From assembly GCA_944472155.2 (NCBI GenBank), contig OX235272.1, positions 92,138,020 through 92,202,019 on the forward strand: a stretch of 64,000 bases of DNA. Reading direction: 5' to 3'. Shown here one piece after another: positions 48,445 to 61,886 of this stretch (its first letter is position 1; each line of letters opens with the position of its first letter). This DNA comes from Trichobilharzia szidati. Lineage: Eukaryota; Platyhelminthes; Trematoda; Strigeidida; Schistosomatidae. Below the pieces are notes generated by a model that had not been told where the DNA came from, ran no database searches, and worked only from the letters and a program-made list of their open reading frames with translations. Position numbers and translations under genes: made by a program.

Positions 48445-48682
48445 TGTGCGTCGGTGGTACAGCGGTAGAATGCTCGCCAACCACACCTCATGTGGTCCGA
48501 GGTTCAATCCCCGGCAGACGCACTCCTTTACCTATCTAAGCCAGTAATACGACTGGTAAAGAGGTAAGGTTGGGCGTGAGGCTAGCAACTCCATCCTGTA
48601 AAAATAAACACCACTGCAATCGAAACGTCAAGCGTCTAGCTTGAAGCCCTATGTTCCACTGGGAACGTACAGGAATAAAGTA
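48445..48682 (+). repeat. SINE2, full copy
   Basis: Head GCGTCGGTGGTACAGCGG, box B GAGGTTCAATCCCC, RTE-like body, end TATGTTCCACTGGGAACGT. Confidence 0.85.
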
Positions 48683-48774
48683 ATTAATAGATAAACTTTG
48701 TCAAGCTACTAAAAGAAGGGCCACTTAGGCCTCTGCAAGAACTGAATGGCGTGGAATAATGCTTTTATCCACGC

Positions 48775-50150
48775 CAGGTTAAATATTATGTGACGTCATC
48801 CCGGAGAGAATAAAGGACGCACTGGATATAGAACTCTACCAGCTCCACGGAACAAGCTAGATTGAGGAAAGGCAAATCATGCGCTGATCAAATTGCAGCT
48901 ATGCGCATAGTCATTGAACAAAGCATAGAATGGCAGTCAAACCTCTCTCCATCTCAACTTCATTGACTTCGAAAAGGCATTAACGAGATAGCGTTGACGG
49001 AGAAGTAATTTGGAAACTACTCCAACATTACGGTGTGCAGTGCCACAAGTCTTTATCAACCTCATTCAACAGCTGGCTGGCTATATGACAATGCCAAATA
49101 CCAGGTGATCCACAACGGAAAACTCAGAGAGGCGTTCGAAGTGAATGCAGGAGTAAGACAAGGCTGGCTGCCTATTATCACCAATTATTTTACTAGTTGT
49201 GATGGACTGGATTATGCGTCAGACTGTGCGTTGGGAGCAAGGAGACAGGAATACGCTGCACTGACCGATAAGAAGACTCTAGAAGATCTGGATTTCGTGT
49301 GTGGATGATATATGTCTAATGTCACATAAACTCGAAAACTTGCAGGCAGGGAAAAACCAACAAACTGGCTGAAGAAGCAGCGAAGACAGGACTGCGAGTG
49401 AACATAGAGAAGACGGAGGTGATGAAGATAACCAACCAAAAGTAAAAGTAACATCAACAGGAGAGATTTGACAGAGGTTACTTCCTCCACTTGTCTAGGA
49501 AGCACGGTTTCAACCACAGGCACTCGGAACGGATGAAGATGTTAAAACCAGCCAGCCAGAATCGGAAAGGCAAGATAGGCCTTCATCAACCTGAAACCAG
49601 TTCGGAAATACTCTACACTGACTCAGCCAGCATAAAGAACAAGATTTGGATTTTCAACACCAATGTCAAGTCGGTCAGTCATTTCTTCTATACGGGTCAG
49701 AAACTTACACTGCGTGTCACGAAAAGCATTTCTGACAAGTTTCAGACTTTTATCAACAGTTGTCACCTTCACTGGCTGGCTCCATACTGAAGGTGAAATG
49801 GCCAGAAAGAATAAGTAACAAGAAACTCTAACTGGGAACAAACCAACCAAGAACCGATTGTTCAACAAATATGTAGGAGAAAATGAGGATGGATCGAGCT
49901 TACGTCAAGGGACCGTCTAATGATATCCCGCGCAATGCAGGCCGTCGCTCAAGTGGAATCCGGATAGCAAGCGACGAGTGGGTCGTCAGTGCGAGTATGA
50001 CATAGAGGAGATCTGTTGGGGAAGAGGAGATGAGAGGTTGTGAGCAATCATGGATCAAGCTGAAGAGGACAGAAGAGAATAGAACAAAGATAAGATGTGT
50101 TGTTGAAGCCCTATGTTCCACTCAGAACCCAAGGGAATAATAATAGTGTT
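48775..50150 (+). mobile_element. RTE 3' half fragment
   Basis: The plus strand matches the reverse transcriptase from LERIK/AGFRKGKSC through EVNAGVRQGWLP, LEDLDF and the C terminus, with frameshifts, ending GGGAATAATAATA near 50145. A 12-bp GCTGGCTGGCTA-type stutter near 49070 disrupts the frame. Confidence 0.88.
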
Positions 50151-50164
50151 TTAATCTCATTGAA

Positions 50165-52245
50165 TCAAGAGTAATAATTGATGATAATAATAATAACTTT
50201 ATTACAAACCATAATAATTATACAGAATGGGATTTCCAGAGTTCTTATACATATTGCAACAATTTAGGTCCTTCTGATAAATATGTGGGTACATAAAATT
50301 AGAAAAATAATATGAAAACCCCAATAAACTGAAGGTTGATCGGAAAATAATGGAGTATAAGTAGATAATATCATAGATCACACATGTAATAACAATCTTT
50401 CTTTACACTTTGGAGTTTAGTTACTGATTTAAAGAGCTTATAAGCTCTTTTCTGACATCTGATTCTTCACATAAAACACCTGCTAAGTATGGTATGGTAG
50501 AATTTTCATATATAGTTGTATGAGCATAAATTCTTATGAAGATTCTACTGGCTTTATCTGAAGAGATGCAAGGAAAGTGTTTCTAATAATGAGGATTTAC
50601 GGTATCAAACAAGATAACTTTAGCCATATGCTTGCAAGAATTGAAGTGCCTATTGATAATAATTTCAGTTATTTGAGTGAGTCAAAGGAACATCACTAAT
50701 CCTGCTTACAGCCTTCAGTGTTCTTCGTATTATGATATAGTCTATTTTGAAATGCTCAGAGGAGAATAATGGCAAAAAATAAAGGAGAATGGGCAGAAAC
50801 ATGAACTGATAAATTATGAGAGAAGGGGTTGAGTAATGCTGGATGAAAGTACCAACTTCTTTATGTAATAAATCAAAAGGAAACGTTCCTTAGAAACCAA
50901 CAGCCTATGAGACAACCAAGAGAGATTCGAAGAGAAAGTAATGCTGAGACAGTAGATATTTGATTTACTCCTTATCACAGTGCCGTGAATGTTACAGGAA
51001 TCATGAGACTGAATCAGTCCACGGAAGTCTTTTCCGCATCTGAAACTAAAATTAACAATATAACATTTAGGTGGATTTAGTTTAAGACCATTTAAGTGAG
51101 ATCATTTATTAACTTCAGATAAGAATCTATTCTCATAAGAGCGATTCAGTGCAAAACATACAGGGACAGAAATGGTTAGAACATCGGCATATTTAATTAA
51201 GTTGGCTTTGGAAGAATAAGGAAGTTCGTGCAAAAAGAGGAAGAAAGGAATAGGGAGAGTACAGCGCCTTGAGACACACCAATTTTTGTTAGCAACTAAG
51301 TGGAGCGCCTTCCATTGAAAACAGTATGTTGTTTTCCACCTGCAAAAAGAGAAGGCAGCCACCTTGTAACCCACGACTTGATGTTTGCTGAAATCGGCTT
51401 GCTTAGTAAAATTGCCCTGGGAATAGAGTCAAAAGCAGCAGTGAAGACAAAAAAAGAGACTAGAAAAATCTTCGAGACTTTATCAAGATATGAAACAATA
51501 TTGTGATGAAGTACTACAACAGCATTTAAAGTGCTTCTACTGCATTTGTAGGCAAACTTCTTTAGGTCATTAAGAGATTTCAAAGAAGGTTTAAGAACGT
51601 GCAAAAGAAGTTTCTCCATTGTTTTCAAAAATGCGGACATGATGGAGATTGGTCTAAACTTTAGACCTGATACACAAGATTACTTTGGTACAGGCACCCC
51701 CTTTATTTCTTTCCACGCAACAGGTATTAAAGATTTGAGTAAGAGGATAACACAAAATATTAGCACACTTTTGAAGCAAAATGCTTGGTACACCATCAGG
51801 TTTCAGGCTGCGTTGTGGATCTAAGGATTTGAGACATGAAAACACATACTTTCCATTAAAACCAGGGAAATGATTATTTACATGAGTAGAAACACCAGCT
51901 GTAGTTACATTAGCTTGTTGCATGATAAAAGGTCTACCTATTTAAGGCATTTACATCAGGATAGGCATCAACTGAAATTTAATTTTTGCATGTGAGTTGA
52001 TTAGAAAGTTTCCAAATATTAGCAGCATTCTTACACGATAAAATATATTCATTATATATCCCATTTAGTCTTTGTATTTCAGACTTTATCAGACAGTTTA
52101 ATTGTTCGAACACCTGCATTATCATGTGATTTATACAAATTCTCTTTTTCTCTTCTAAGCTTTTTTAGTTGTGAAGAAGAGATTCCATCAAATCTCGTAG
52201 ACAGTGTTTCAGTAGGACAGCAAATGTACAAACAGAACTTGAGGT
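50165..52245 (-). mobile_element. CR1-like LINE fragment 1
   Basis: Minus-strand frames carry SLKPDGVPSILL (near 51780), FLKTMEKLLLHV ... DLKKFAYK (51640-51540), AAFDSIPRAILL (51430), WVTRWLP and LLP-type motifs, then HELPYSSKANLIKYAD (motif C region, near 51200), split over three frames. The 3' end carries an ATT-repeat tail near 50165-50190. CR1/jockey-type reverse transcriptase, 5'-truncated and dead. Confidence 0.85.
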
Positions 52246-52249
52246 GGCG

Positions 52250-53045
52250 AGCAATAATAATAATAATCTATTTTATTCCAAAAACAGTACTTAAAATACA
52301 GAATGGAATTCTCAGCATTTGTCACAATATTGCATCTGATTTACTTTAAATATAAATAAAATTAAAAATTAAAACAAAATTAACCAGAGGAATTTGCCCA
52401 CGTTTACAATATAAAGTCAAAAACATTCGAAGCACGAATTGAGAATATTAAATATAATAATAATAACAGTGGGTTTGTTTCAAACAGTATTGTTGATTCA
52501 GTTTGGAAATTTTAGCATGTTATCGATTATTGGATCTAATGTTCTGTTGATACAGTATGGTTAGGGGAAAGGCAAAATTAACAGTCATAACACAGCTTAA
52601 ATGATGTTCACGCTTATGGAAAAATTAAAGAAAAACAAAAAATTGAGAGGAGTATGAATATAAGAAATACAATAACAATAAACTTGTATGCTGTAAGGGT
52701 GGAGGAAATGGTTTATTTAATAGTGCAAAGAAAGTTGGTTAGCGCATGCCTAACACTATTTTCACCACATAACGTACGTGCCAAATAGGGTATAGTGGGA
52801 TTTTACACTTAGATGTACCTGCATAAAGTCTTCTGAAAAGACTTATTGTTTTACCTGAGAAGGCACAAGGTTGGAGCTGTGGGTAGAGTGGGTGCTCACA
52901 GTCTGACAAAATTCCTTTAGTAAATTTGTTGCATGACATCAACTGCCTATCAGTAACAATGTCAATGATATAACCCAATGGGATACCACCGATCGCCTTA
53001 CTGACAGTCTTCAGAGTTCTACGAAGTATGAAGAAATTCATCTTG
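52250..53045 (-). mobile_element. CR1-like LINE fragment 2 (C-terminal)
   Basis: The minus-strand ORF at 53041-52739 (ILRRTLKTVSKAI ... PLYPIWHVRYVVKI) matches the corresponding degenerate C-terminal part of fragment 1 (near 50780-50450). It has its own ATT-repeat tail at 52250-52275. It abuts the inner boundary of the right arm. Confidence 0.78.
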
Positions 53046-53104
53046 ACTGTTTACGATAACCTCGCTTGCCATGCCTAATCTTCATTTCCTGATGATATTT
53101 TCAG

Positions 53105-53211
53105 GCATCATTGAAAACATAAATTATGCTTTATCTCTGACTACTACACCCAAATACATGAACATGTTCACAGAAAGTTTATGCGAGAACCATGCAGCTA
53201 ATGCAACTGAG
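53105..53211 (+). pseudogene. Copy of gene 2 exon 7 in right arm
   Basis: 107 nt between acceptor GATATTTTCAG and donor GTGAGTGC. It differs from the left copy at six sites, three of them amino-acid changes (S/I, A/T, E/K), with no stop or frameshift and both splice sites intact. The six 5' exons of the gene are not duplicated; directly upstream lies a CR1-like remnant. Probably a 5'-truncated gene copy, though it could be spliced into another transcript. Confidence 0.7.
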
Positions 53212-54034
53212 GTGAGTGCTACTCTTGTAAACCTTGTAGACAACAGTATCCTAAAAATGCAATATGATGAATTGATTATATTTATAAATCTTACCTACAT
53301 GATAAAAAGGGGTATGGTAACTCCAAAAACTCAAGTAGTTCTGGGGCATATTTAAAAGAAATATATGGTAACAAACTGAGAAAGGTCTGTACTAGCATCT
53401 TATGCGTTAGTATTTGATACCTCTCAAACTTATTTTGCTATTTCTGAATGGCTGAATAAGTTGACTAGCTGAAACTGTACACGACTGATCATTGTATGTG
53501 ATCTAATCTTCATCTGTGATTCAATGATGAAAGTTAAAATTACACTGAGGGTTGACAGAAGTCCAGTTTACTGCTTAGATGTATCAAACAGTGGACCAGT
53601 GTGTACTGTTGAGTTTGTATATACAGTTTCATGTATTCCATTCTCTCCAGGTGCTGTTGCAGCTTGAGAGGTTGGACACAGCTACTTTATTTGGAGTGTT
53701 ATACTTTCAAAATTGGATTCTTACTTCAAGATGGTGGAGCTGTTTGAGACATGAGCTTGCTCTACTCACTCTGTGTAAAATTGTTATGATTCTTTAGACT
53801 AATTCAATGCTGTTGTAATAAAAGATTTAGTGTGAATAACTTATCTTACTTATCATTAGGAACACAAGTTTATTAACTATGCTGATGTATTCACTACAAA
53901 GTACACGAATATTCTTTATTACTGCGTCTTAAAAATATCGGAACTACTCAGACTGATAGTGATTCACTGGTGCACATCACTCTAGACAGATATCTACGCT
54001 TCAGTCACTTAGCCATATGTCGGGTGGCCAACAA

Positions 54035-54990
54035 CGGTGGACTGGGCAAAGTATTAGAAGTGAATACAGGAGTAAGACAAAGCTACCAGTTATCACCGGT
54101 GATATTGTGGTGGACCGAATTATGCTAGAAACTGTGATGATCAACAGGAAAGGGATATGTCGGACGGATAAGAAAACTCTAGAAGATGTGGACTTCACAG
54201 ATGATTTATGTCTGATATTATGAAAATCAGAATACTTACAGGCAAAACCAACAAGTCGGAAAAAGAGGTAGGCAGTGAAAACAGAACTTCATGTTGACAT
54301 ACAGATGACGAAGCTGATGAAGATAACCAACCAACAATCACAGACAGCATCAAGTCCTTTCGTGGGAATAAAATTGAAAGGGATCTCTCCTTTTATTTAT
54401 CTAGGCAGCACCGTTTCACCTACAGACGAAAAGGATGGGGATGTGAAGACGGGATTCTGAGAAGCAAAGCAGACCTTCATCATTCTGAAATCAGTTTGGA
54501 GATCTTACGTACTCAGTATCAAAAACGAAATTCGTATTTTCAACGCGTTTTGAGTCGATTCTTCAATATGTTTCACTGACTACACATATATCACTTGTAG
54601 AATTTTGAGAAGGCTGCTGCAGACCTTTATCAACGGCTGTCTTTGATGGCTACACACTGAAGATCAGATGGCCGATCATAAGGAACTGGAAACAAGAAAC
54701 TCTGACAACAAAACAAACAAGAACCTACAGGCCAACAAATATTCTGGAGAAAATGGGGATCTGTCGGATACACGCTGAGGAAACCATCGGGTGAAATCAC
54801 AAACCAGGCTATCGCCCGTTTGGAACCCGAATAGAGAACGGTGACTTGAGTCTGGGTTCTTGGGTGATATGTAGAATGTCATGTGAGGAGGAGCTGAAAA
54901 CTTATGGGCAGTAATGAGCCTAGATAAAGAGGACTGCAGAGAACATCACAAAATGGAGATATTCTGTCGAAGCTCAAGTTAATAATAATA
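54035..54990 (+). mobile_element. RTE 3' fragment in right arm
   Basis: Matches reverse transcriptase motifs B and C (VNTGVRQ, DFTDDLC) and the C-terminal region, frameshifted, ending AATAATAATAACAACA near 54980. Mirror of 32862-33850. Confidence 0.88.
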
Positions 54991-56141
54991 ACAACATAAC
55001 AAATGAAACGAAACATCCTGGAAGTGTCCTGAATATTCTGAAGATGAAATTTAGACTTCTGTTATTATAGGTGTAAGTTTCATATGTGCTGTGATGAATG
55101 TTGTAAAATCCAAGCAGCTTTTATTCATGGACTCTAGTCACTCAACATTTCGTTCACAGTATAATGTCAGATCAATTTACGCATGCTGAATTCATGGCGT
55201 ACCTAGTGAAATGCAATAATTGTTTGGAAAATCCCTCATGGCCAACATTATTACAATACGTATACTCATTTGGATGTTGCACCTGATTGCGTAATTATTT
55301 TCTTCTTTTCGCCTAGAACGTTTTTCATTGTTCTAACTTTCAGGTGTCCACTGTTGACTTAGTCCTTATTGCTTGCCTTTGTTCCTGTTTAATCTCCAAA
55401 TTTAACGCTTCTCTTAGTGGTTGTGTCATGATACTGATAATATGTAGTCTTACGACTGCAGTTTTGTCTGAGTGAATCATTGTCATTCTGACCTTGGACT
55501 TTCTGTGAGGAGCGTTTTTGAGTGACAGTGTCAACAGAGGTTTTGATTCCTTCCACCTTGTTGGGAATATTCTACTGGATTTTCAAGTACTTCCTACGGT
55601 CAATTTTGCTCAGAGAATTTTGTTGCTCAGTACTTGTTTTGTAGCTGAACTCTTATTTGATCTGTACAACTGCCTTACAGTGCTGTTGAGATTATTCGAC
55701 ATTTTACGATTGTGAATAATTGAAAGACAGTTTGGTCAGCTATACAGTAAGACATAAGCATTGGTTTCCTGAATTTTAGACCGTAACATATAGCTTTTTG
55801 TCGTTACACATAGTTCTCTCACCAGTGCTGTCAAGATAGTCCACATAATGTTTTCTTATCATCGGCCTATACTACGCGGTAGCGACAACATAATATACCT
55901 CGATGAAACCCCTCTCTCTCTAAAACTATGAATACAGATGGTATAGTTGTCTGTCCTACAGTACCAGCTCTCCTCCATCGATGCTGTTTCTAATCAACCA
56001 CTGTGTACTGCTTCATTCCGTAAATTTATTCATCTGAAAGGCTGAATTCTGCTTTTTATTTCCATCATGTTGCATTTACCATTCTTATTTCAGTTCATCA
56101 ATACCTTTTCTCATGATTACTGTCTGCTTTATTATTTTCAG

Positions 56142-56195
56142 TGTGCAAACACAGTAAAAACAGCAATAAACTTTCTACTGCAGTTTATCATCTAA
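56142..56195 (+). pseudogene. Copy of gene 2 exon 8 with stop, right arm
   Basis: Acceptor TTATTATTTTCAG followed by 17 codons and TAA, phase 0, equal in length to the left exon, with changes V/A and D/N. Together with 53105-53211 it forms the 3' end of a truncated gene 2 duplicate. Confidence 0.7.
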
Positions 56196-57384
56196 GTGAA
56201 AAGGAATTTCAAAAATTCGGTTAAAAATATCAATTAAAATCACTGCAGACTGAAACTAATATATGAGATGGTTTGAGGTAGCCAGCAGTAAGCCCTTCAC
56301 TGTTAATTGTCAGAGTGGCGCGTCTAAAATTGTCCCCTCGAAGATGTAATTTGATATCACTGAGGTATTTTGGTGACATTTAGTCTGCAGTGGGGCTGCA
56401 AAAGATAAGCTGACTGAAAAATACAGTCAGAGCTAAGGAATAGTCACGCGACATTAGTTATCGACTAGGGAATAGCTGATATAGCTCAAAATTGTTGGAA
56501 TAGGATATATTTTTTATGTGCTAATTGGATTGGGAGTAACTACCAAAACCTACTAGTTGTGGTCTGAACGCAGGGAACCAGTTCTGCTGCAGTTCTACTG
56601 CATAGCTGTCAGAAAATTCCTTGAGAGACTCACAGTCACAAAACCATCCAAAGAAAGCAAAATGACGATTATCCTTCGATAAATCCGTGGTTCTATTCAA
56701 CAATAATGACATCGAAAACTAAAAATCACCTCAAAAATTTCGTTAGGCAGCCATATAAACAAGATAAATTTCTAAGCACAAAAGGAATACTGTCGAATAA
56801 AATTAGGTAACCGAAATTCAGCTGTAAGATGTTCCTAAGAATCAAGTAGAATGTTTGTCGACAAGAACGACAGACCGCAGATAGTCCAAGGTTATAATAA
56901 CCTGGATTCACTCGAACGAAATCGTATGGAAAAACAACACATCACCAATTTATTGCACAACCACAAATTATAGGTTAATCGGCGAGAAAGACAAATAATA
57001 CTGGCAAAATCAACAGATGATACGAAAGCGTTAGAACAGTGTAATTATCACCCTTTTTTCTCCTAGGCTGTATATCAAAGTTGGCTGAAACGTGCTAATA
57101 AATATAAATGCTGTAATCAGATCTTTCAGGGGAAATTTCCCCAGACAGTTGTTCCATCACACTGAATTCAGAGCATATTTCATCATGATTTTTGATGATC
57201 TAACCTGTGGGTTCAATTGATTATGTAGATGTTGGGCATGTATGACGCAATGCTGAATCATAAACTAGTCCCCTGTGATATCCTCCTTTGGTCTGGGAAA
57301 CATGAGCATTAGTAGTTTGAAAGCTCATTAAAAATGTGCATGTGTACATTCTACAAGTCAAGGATATAACTGAATGTTTGAAAC

Positions 57385-57910
57385 AATAAGATCTCACAGT
57401 GTTATACAGTAATATTTACTGATGACCACGTTTCGAGCACAATTTATTGCCGCTCATAGTCATATCAAGTTACTTACACAACTTTCCAACTTCGTTTATA
57501 TGATTCCACTACTTCTCACCTCTTGATCTGATTGGTAATAGTATTTTCCATATTTCCGATATGATTGATGAGTCATTCCTATTGCATCTGTTGGGTGTAG
57601 ACTCGATGAACCGGGGTTCAGTAATCAACTTCTCTTTTCACCTACCTACATTCCTTTTTAGAATTTTAACGCTCTCCCACCCTATTGTGTGGTTGAGTGT
57701 TAATGCATGCGGTGCAATTGCTGAGCTTTTTTCTAAATTACTCACCTGTCTTCGCTGGGTCAATCATTCTGACCGAGGAGTAGTCAGATGCTCATAAAAT
57801 CATATAAACGGAGTCGGAAAGTTGTGTAAGTAAGTTGATATGACTATGAGCAGCAATAAATTGTGCTTGAAACGTCACCAGTAAATTTTACTGTATAAAA
57901 CCTCGAGACA
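57385..57910. mobile_element. PLE-B copy with inverted ends (right arm)
   Basis: The terminal sequences 57392-57510 and about 57798-57905 are inverted copies of each other, around a minus-strand nuclease fragment (57720-57590). Shorter counterpart of the palindrome at 15086-15860. Confidence 0.82.
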
Positions 57911-58744
57911 TAATCAAAATAATTCCATATTAGTTTGTTTATTTGATATATCACACAGTGAAACAGTATTATTTACTGGATGACGTTTCGAACAAAATTT
58001 ATTGTTCATAATCATATCAATCAAAATAAATTTTATCCACAATGAAACATCTCCATATGTTATACTGGACAGCGTAATCTATCCGGCTTTACATAACCGA
58101 TTTTTAGCTGTTTCTCCAGTTCGGAGAGATCCGTACATCTTTTTGTTACAGATTCAAACAGATTATCATGAATTCATATTTGGTGGTAGTTTGAATGACA
58201 AGGTAATACATAAATATGTTTATAATGAATACAACACATTACTGATAGATTTGAGTAGTCAAAACCATTTTATTAAAAAAACTACAATGCTTGTTAGTCA
58301 GGTCAAAATGGCCTAAGCATCTGGCAGCCATTTACCTTGTTCACCAGCTAAACTCATCAGCACAGAGAGTATAGTCAGTTATTTCCATAGATTAATTCTG
58401 TCCAGCCATTTTGGTGACCCTGTGTTGCATAATAAAAGAAGTTATAATGTAACTACAAATATTAGTTAGAGAACCACTGAAAACCAGCGAGTACTGGACT
58501 GATATCAATCCGTGATCAACTCCTAAAAATAAAAAAAATCCTTAGGAACCAACTACGGAAAATCTCACAAATGTACCAAATGAGTTCCATGTCCATTAAA
58601 ACAATATAATAAGGGGAACCAAATCCACTCGCATAGATGCTGTCACACTGATGTTTGATCAAACAGGTCATCTTTATCAGTGCGAGAAACTATTAGAATA
58701 ATTATAGATATGTGTATATCAGTAAATAGTTTTCAACTCAGGAT

Positions 58745-59720
58745 GAAAAAGTATCATTATTTCCTCAGGTTTTGAGTAGAGCACACGACATCAACATCAC
58801 GTCTCCATTTCGTCCTGTTCTCTGCAGCTCTCTTTGTCTGATTCCACGAATGCCCATAAGCTTTCGTCTACACCTCATACGATCTCCTCCATGTCACCCG
58901 AAGACCCACGCCCAACTTATCGTTTCCTATTCGGGTTCCTCTTGCAAGCCTGGCACGTGATTTCACTCAATGGTCTTCTTAGCGTATATTTGATCCATCT
59001 CCACTTTCTTCGGCATATTCGTTAGACGAAGTGTTGTTGGTTGGCTCGTCTGCAGCTTACTTAGTTGCTAATCCTTTCTAACCAGCCATCTGATCTTCAA
59101 TATTTAGTGAATGAAGCTACTGATAAATAACTTCAGCAACCAGTCAGAAATGGCTTTGGTGACGCACACTTCAATTCACTGAACCATACAGGAACACTGA
59201 CTAACTTGACATTAGAATCAAAAATCCGAATCTTATTCCCTAAGCCTACTGAAGGAGATTTCCATATTGATTTCAAATTATTAAATGTCCGTTTTGGTTC
59301 TGAGGTCCTGTGTTTGACATCTTAATCCAAGCTGCTGCCTAGATGGTGAGTGGTGCTTGTTGTTGTTTTCATTGATGGTTACGTATCTCCATCACCTCTG
59401 TCTACTGAATGTCCACTTGAAGTCCTGTCTTCACTGCCTGCCTCTATGGTCAAATTGTTGGCTTTTGTCTATAGATCTCTGAGTGTGTGATATCAGGCAT
59501 AAATAATCCGCGAAGTCTAAATATTCTAATGTCTTCTTGTTGGTCTCATTTTTGCCCTTCTCCTCACTCTCAACTCATGCTTTCGTACATGATCCAGTCC
59601 GTCACAATCAGTAATATCATAGGTGATAGTTAGAAGCCTTGTCCTACTCTTGTTTTCGCTTCAGAAGCATCATTAAGCTTTCCATTGTGGATCACATGGC
59701 ATTTGCTTATTGTAACGAAA
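58745..59720 (-). mobile_element. RTE 3' fragment (right arm)
   Basis: Reverse-strand copy of the fragment at 13339-14350. The plus-strand ORFs here are antisense shadows. Frameshifted throughout. Confidence 0.85.
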
Positions 59721-60884
59721 ATGCTATCCTTCTTAGTAAATATTTATTTAAAAATGACGAAATATAATTTTTTGGGAAACGTAAAGACAAATTCATTTTT
59801 GTCCCGGCTTAGTGGCCTGATGGATAACTCTCTGGCGTTTGAAATGTTTGCTGATAGTTTCTAGTCTCAGTGAGAACACCTTCACTCGCTGTGAACTCAG
59901 CTGACGAGTTTTAGATTGGCCAAAAATGCGTCTCTGATTCTACCGCTAGCCAACAGCAGGCAAATAACTTCAACTAAATAATCCTGATAATAATGAGGCA
60001 GTCATCCAAGGAGCCAATATGCTGAATGTGATGGTGACCGACTTGCTCAGATATATTAACAACAAATCACAAACAGAATTTTATTTACTTTCGTAGTATT
60101 CACGTTTCAAAAAAACCTAAAGAATTAAGTAACTGTAGTATTTACCGAAGCTATGGATAAAGGAGAGAATGTCGCTTAAGAATAAAGTTACGCCTTTCTG
60201 TATACATTTATTGGTCACTAAGTGGTAACCAACCTCGTTCGTCTAGTCCTTCGGCTGGTGCAGAATGAATTCCGTCAGTCTTGCGTGATGACTACACTGC
60301 AAACGTGACTGAATCTGCACGAACCCAAGGACTAGTAGCAAGACATTGGTCACTATCTCACGACCAATCCAAGTACCCATTACAGTCCCACGATGATAAC
60401 CAACATTCAAGAGACCATTCTTGGTGTTCCATTGTCTGGTTATCCAGAACTTCCCAGAGTTACGCACAATACAAAAATGAATCGACAATAGTAAAACGAG
60501 TTATTTACAATAAAATCTGAGGTAATATTTAACAACGATAACATCAGAAGGCGGAATCAATACTACCAGGCACCTATATACATCAGATTACACCTCAATA
60601 TACGAAACAATTACCGTACAAAAGAGTTATTTGACCAAAATCAACCGTAAGAAGTACCTGAGCATCAGATGGAATATTCCCAACAAGATGGGATCAAGGC
60701 TCTGTCAGCAAGAATCATGCATCAAACAATTCCAAGGCCAGAATAACGTTGACTTAATCAAACAACAACTACAGTCGTAAGTCAAACGACGATATTCAAA
60801 TTCCTGAACAATGGTATACAGTCTAGGAGAAAAGACGAGAATAAGCTCAAATTTTCACATATTGTTTTTGTAGGGATTTTTGTT

Positions 60885-61285
60885 TTATTGGATGGAGGAT
60901 TTCATCATGAGCTGATATCAGTTAGAGAACCAGTGGAAAACCAGCTGGGAGTACTGGACAGCTGTTTCATCAGTCTAGTTTGGGACTCCTCATCTGTACC
61001 CACCCACCACGATGGGTTCGAACCCAGCACCCTTCTGGTTACAAGGCTAGCGAGCTCGTAGACCACTAAGCCACTGGAACACGATCTAGTGGCCAGCCTA
61101 TGAATTCTAACTTCTGCCAATTAATGACATAGCGCGATCGCTTCGTAGTGTCTTCTTCGATGGGTGCGTACTGAAGAAGAGTCCCAAACTAGGACGAAAC
61201 AGCTGTCCAGTACTCCCAGGTTTTCCAGTAGTTCTCTAACTGAGGTCAGCTCATAATGAAATCCTCCATCCAATCAATAATTACA
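60885..61285. repeat. HH-SINE pair, opposite orientation (right arm)
   Basis: A minus copy at 60885-61160 and a plus copy at 61165-61285. The plus copy contains CTGAAGAAGAGTCCC and AGGACGAAACAGCTGTCC (about 61172-61208). Confidence 0.8.
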
Positions 61286-61639
61286 GAGTCAGTTGAAATG
61301 TCTAAATAAGCAGCAATGTCATGAATAATTCGTTCAGGACGGATTCTGCGGACAATTATTCTGATACATAGGTTAGTAGTAACATCTCTAACTGCAGTAC
61401 TGTGTGACACGAAGCATGAGTTCCTCCAGGTTCACAAGTATGCCTCACTGACTAATGAATACCAACAAGCATGAAACCTAGATGTAAAATTTCTTGCCGA
61501 CTGCCTCCAAGTACTTGAGATATTAGTTGTGTCTGAAGGTAGAAAGCAGTTGAATACTTGTATACCGCTATGTTTGTTTAAAAAGTCGCATTAGTCGTCT
61601 CTGTGAATTTCATAGATTTTTTGAGTTTTACCAAACAGT

Positions 61640-61886
61640 GTTTCTCTTTTTTATTCCTTCACGTTCCCAGTGGAACATACGGCTTCAAGCTACAGCCAGC
61701 TTGAAGTTTCTGTAGCAGTGTTTATTTTTACAGGATGGGGTTGCTAGCCTCATGCCCAACCTTTCCTTGTTACCAGCTTTATTACTGGCTTAGAGAGGTA
61801 AGGGAGTGTGTCGGCCGAGGATCGAACCCCGGACAATGTGCATGGTTGGCGAGCGTCCTTACCGTTGTGCCACCAACGCACCACCG
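61640..61886 (-). repeat. SINE2 (right arm)
   Basis: Mirror of 11129-11362, complete; inserted before the inverted duplication formed. Confidence 0.88.

Noticed and set aside
55060..55090. Acceptor-like TTATTATAG followed by GTGTAAGT
   Set aside because: An acceptor directly abutting a donor leaves no exon. Treated as chance in RTE-flanking DNA.
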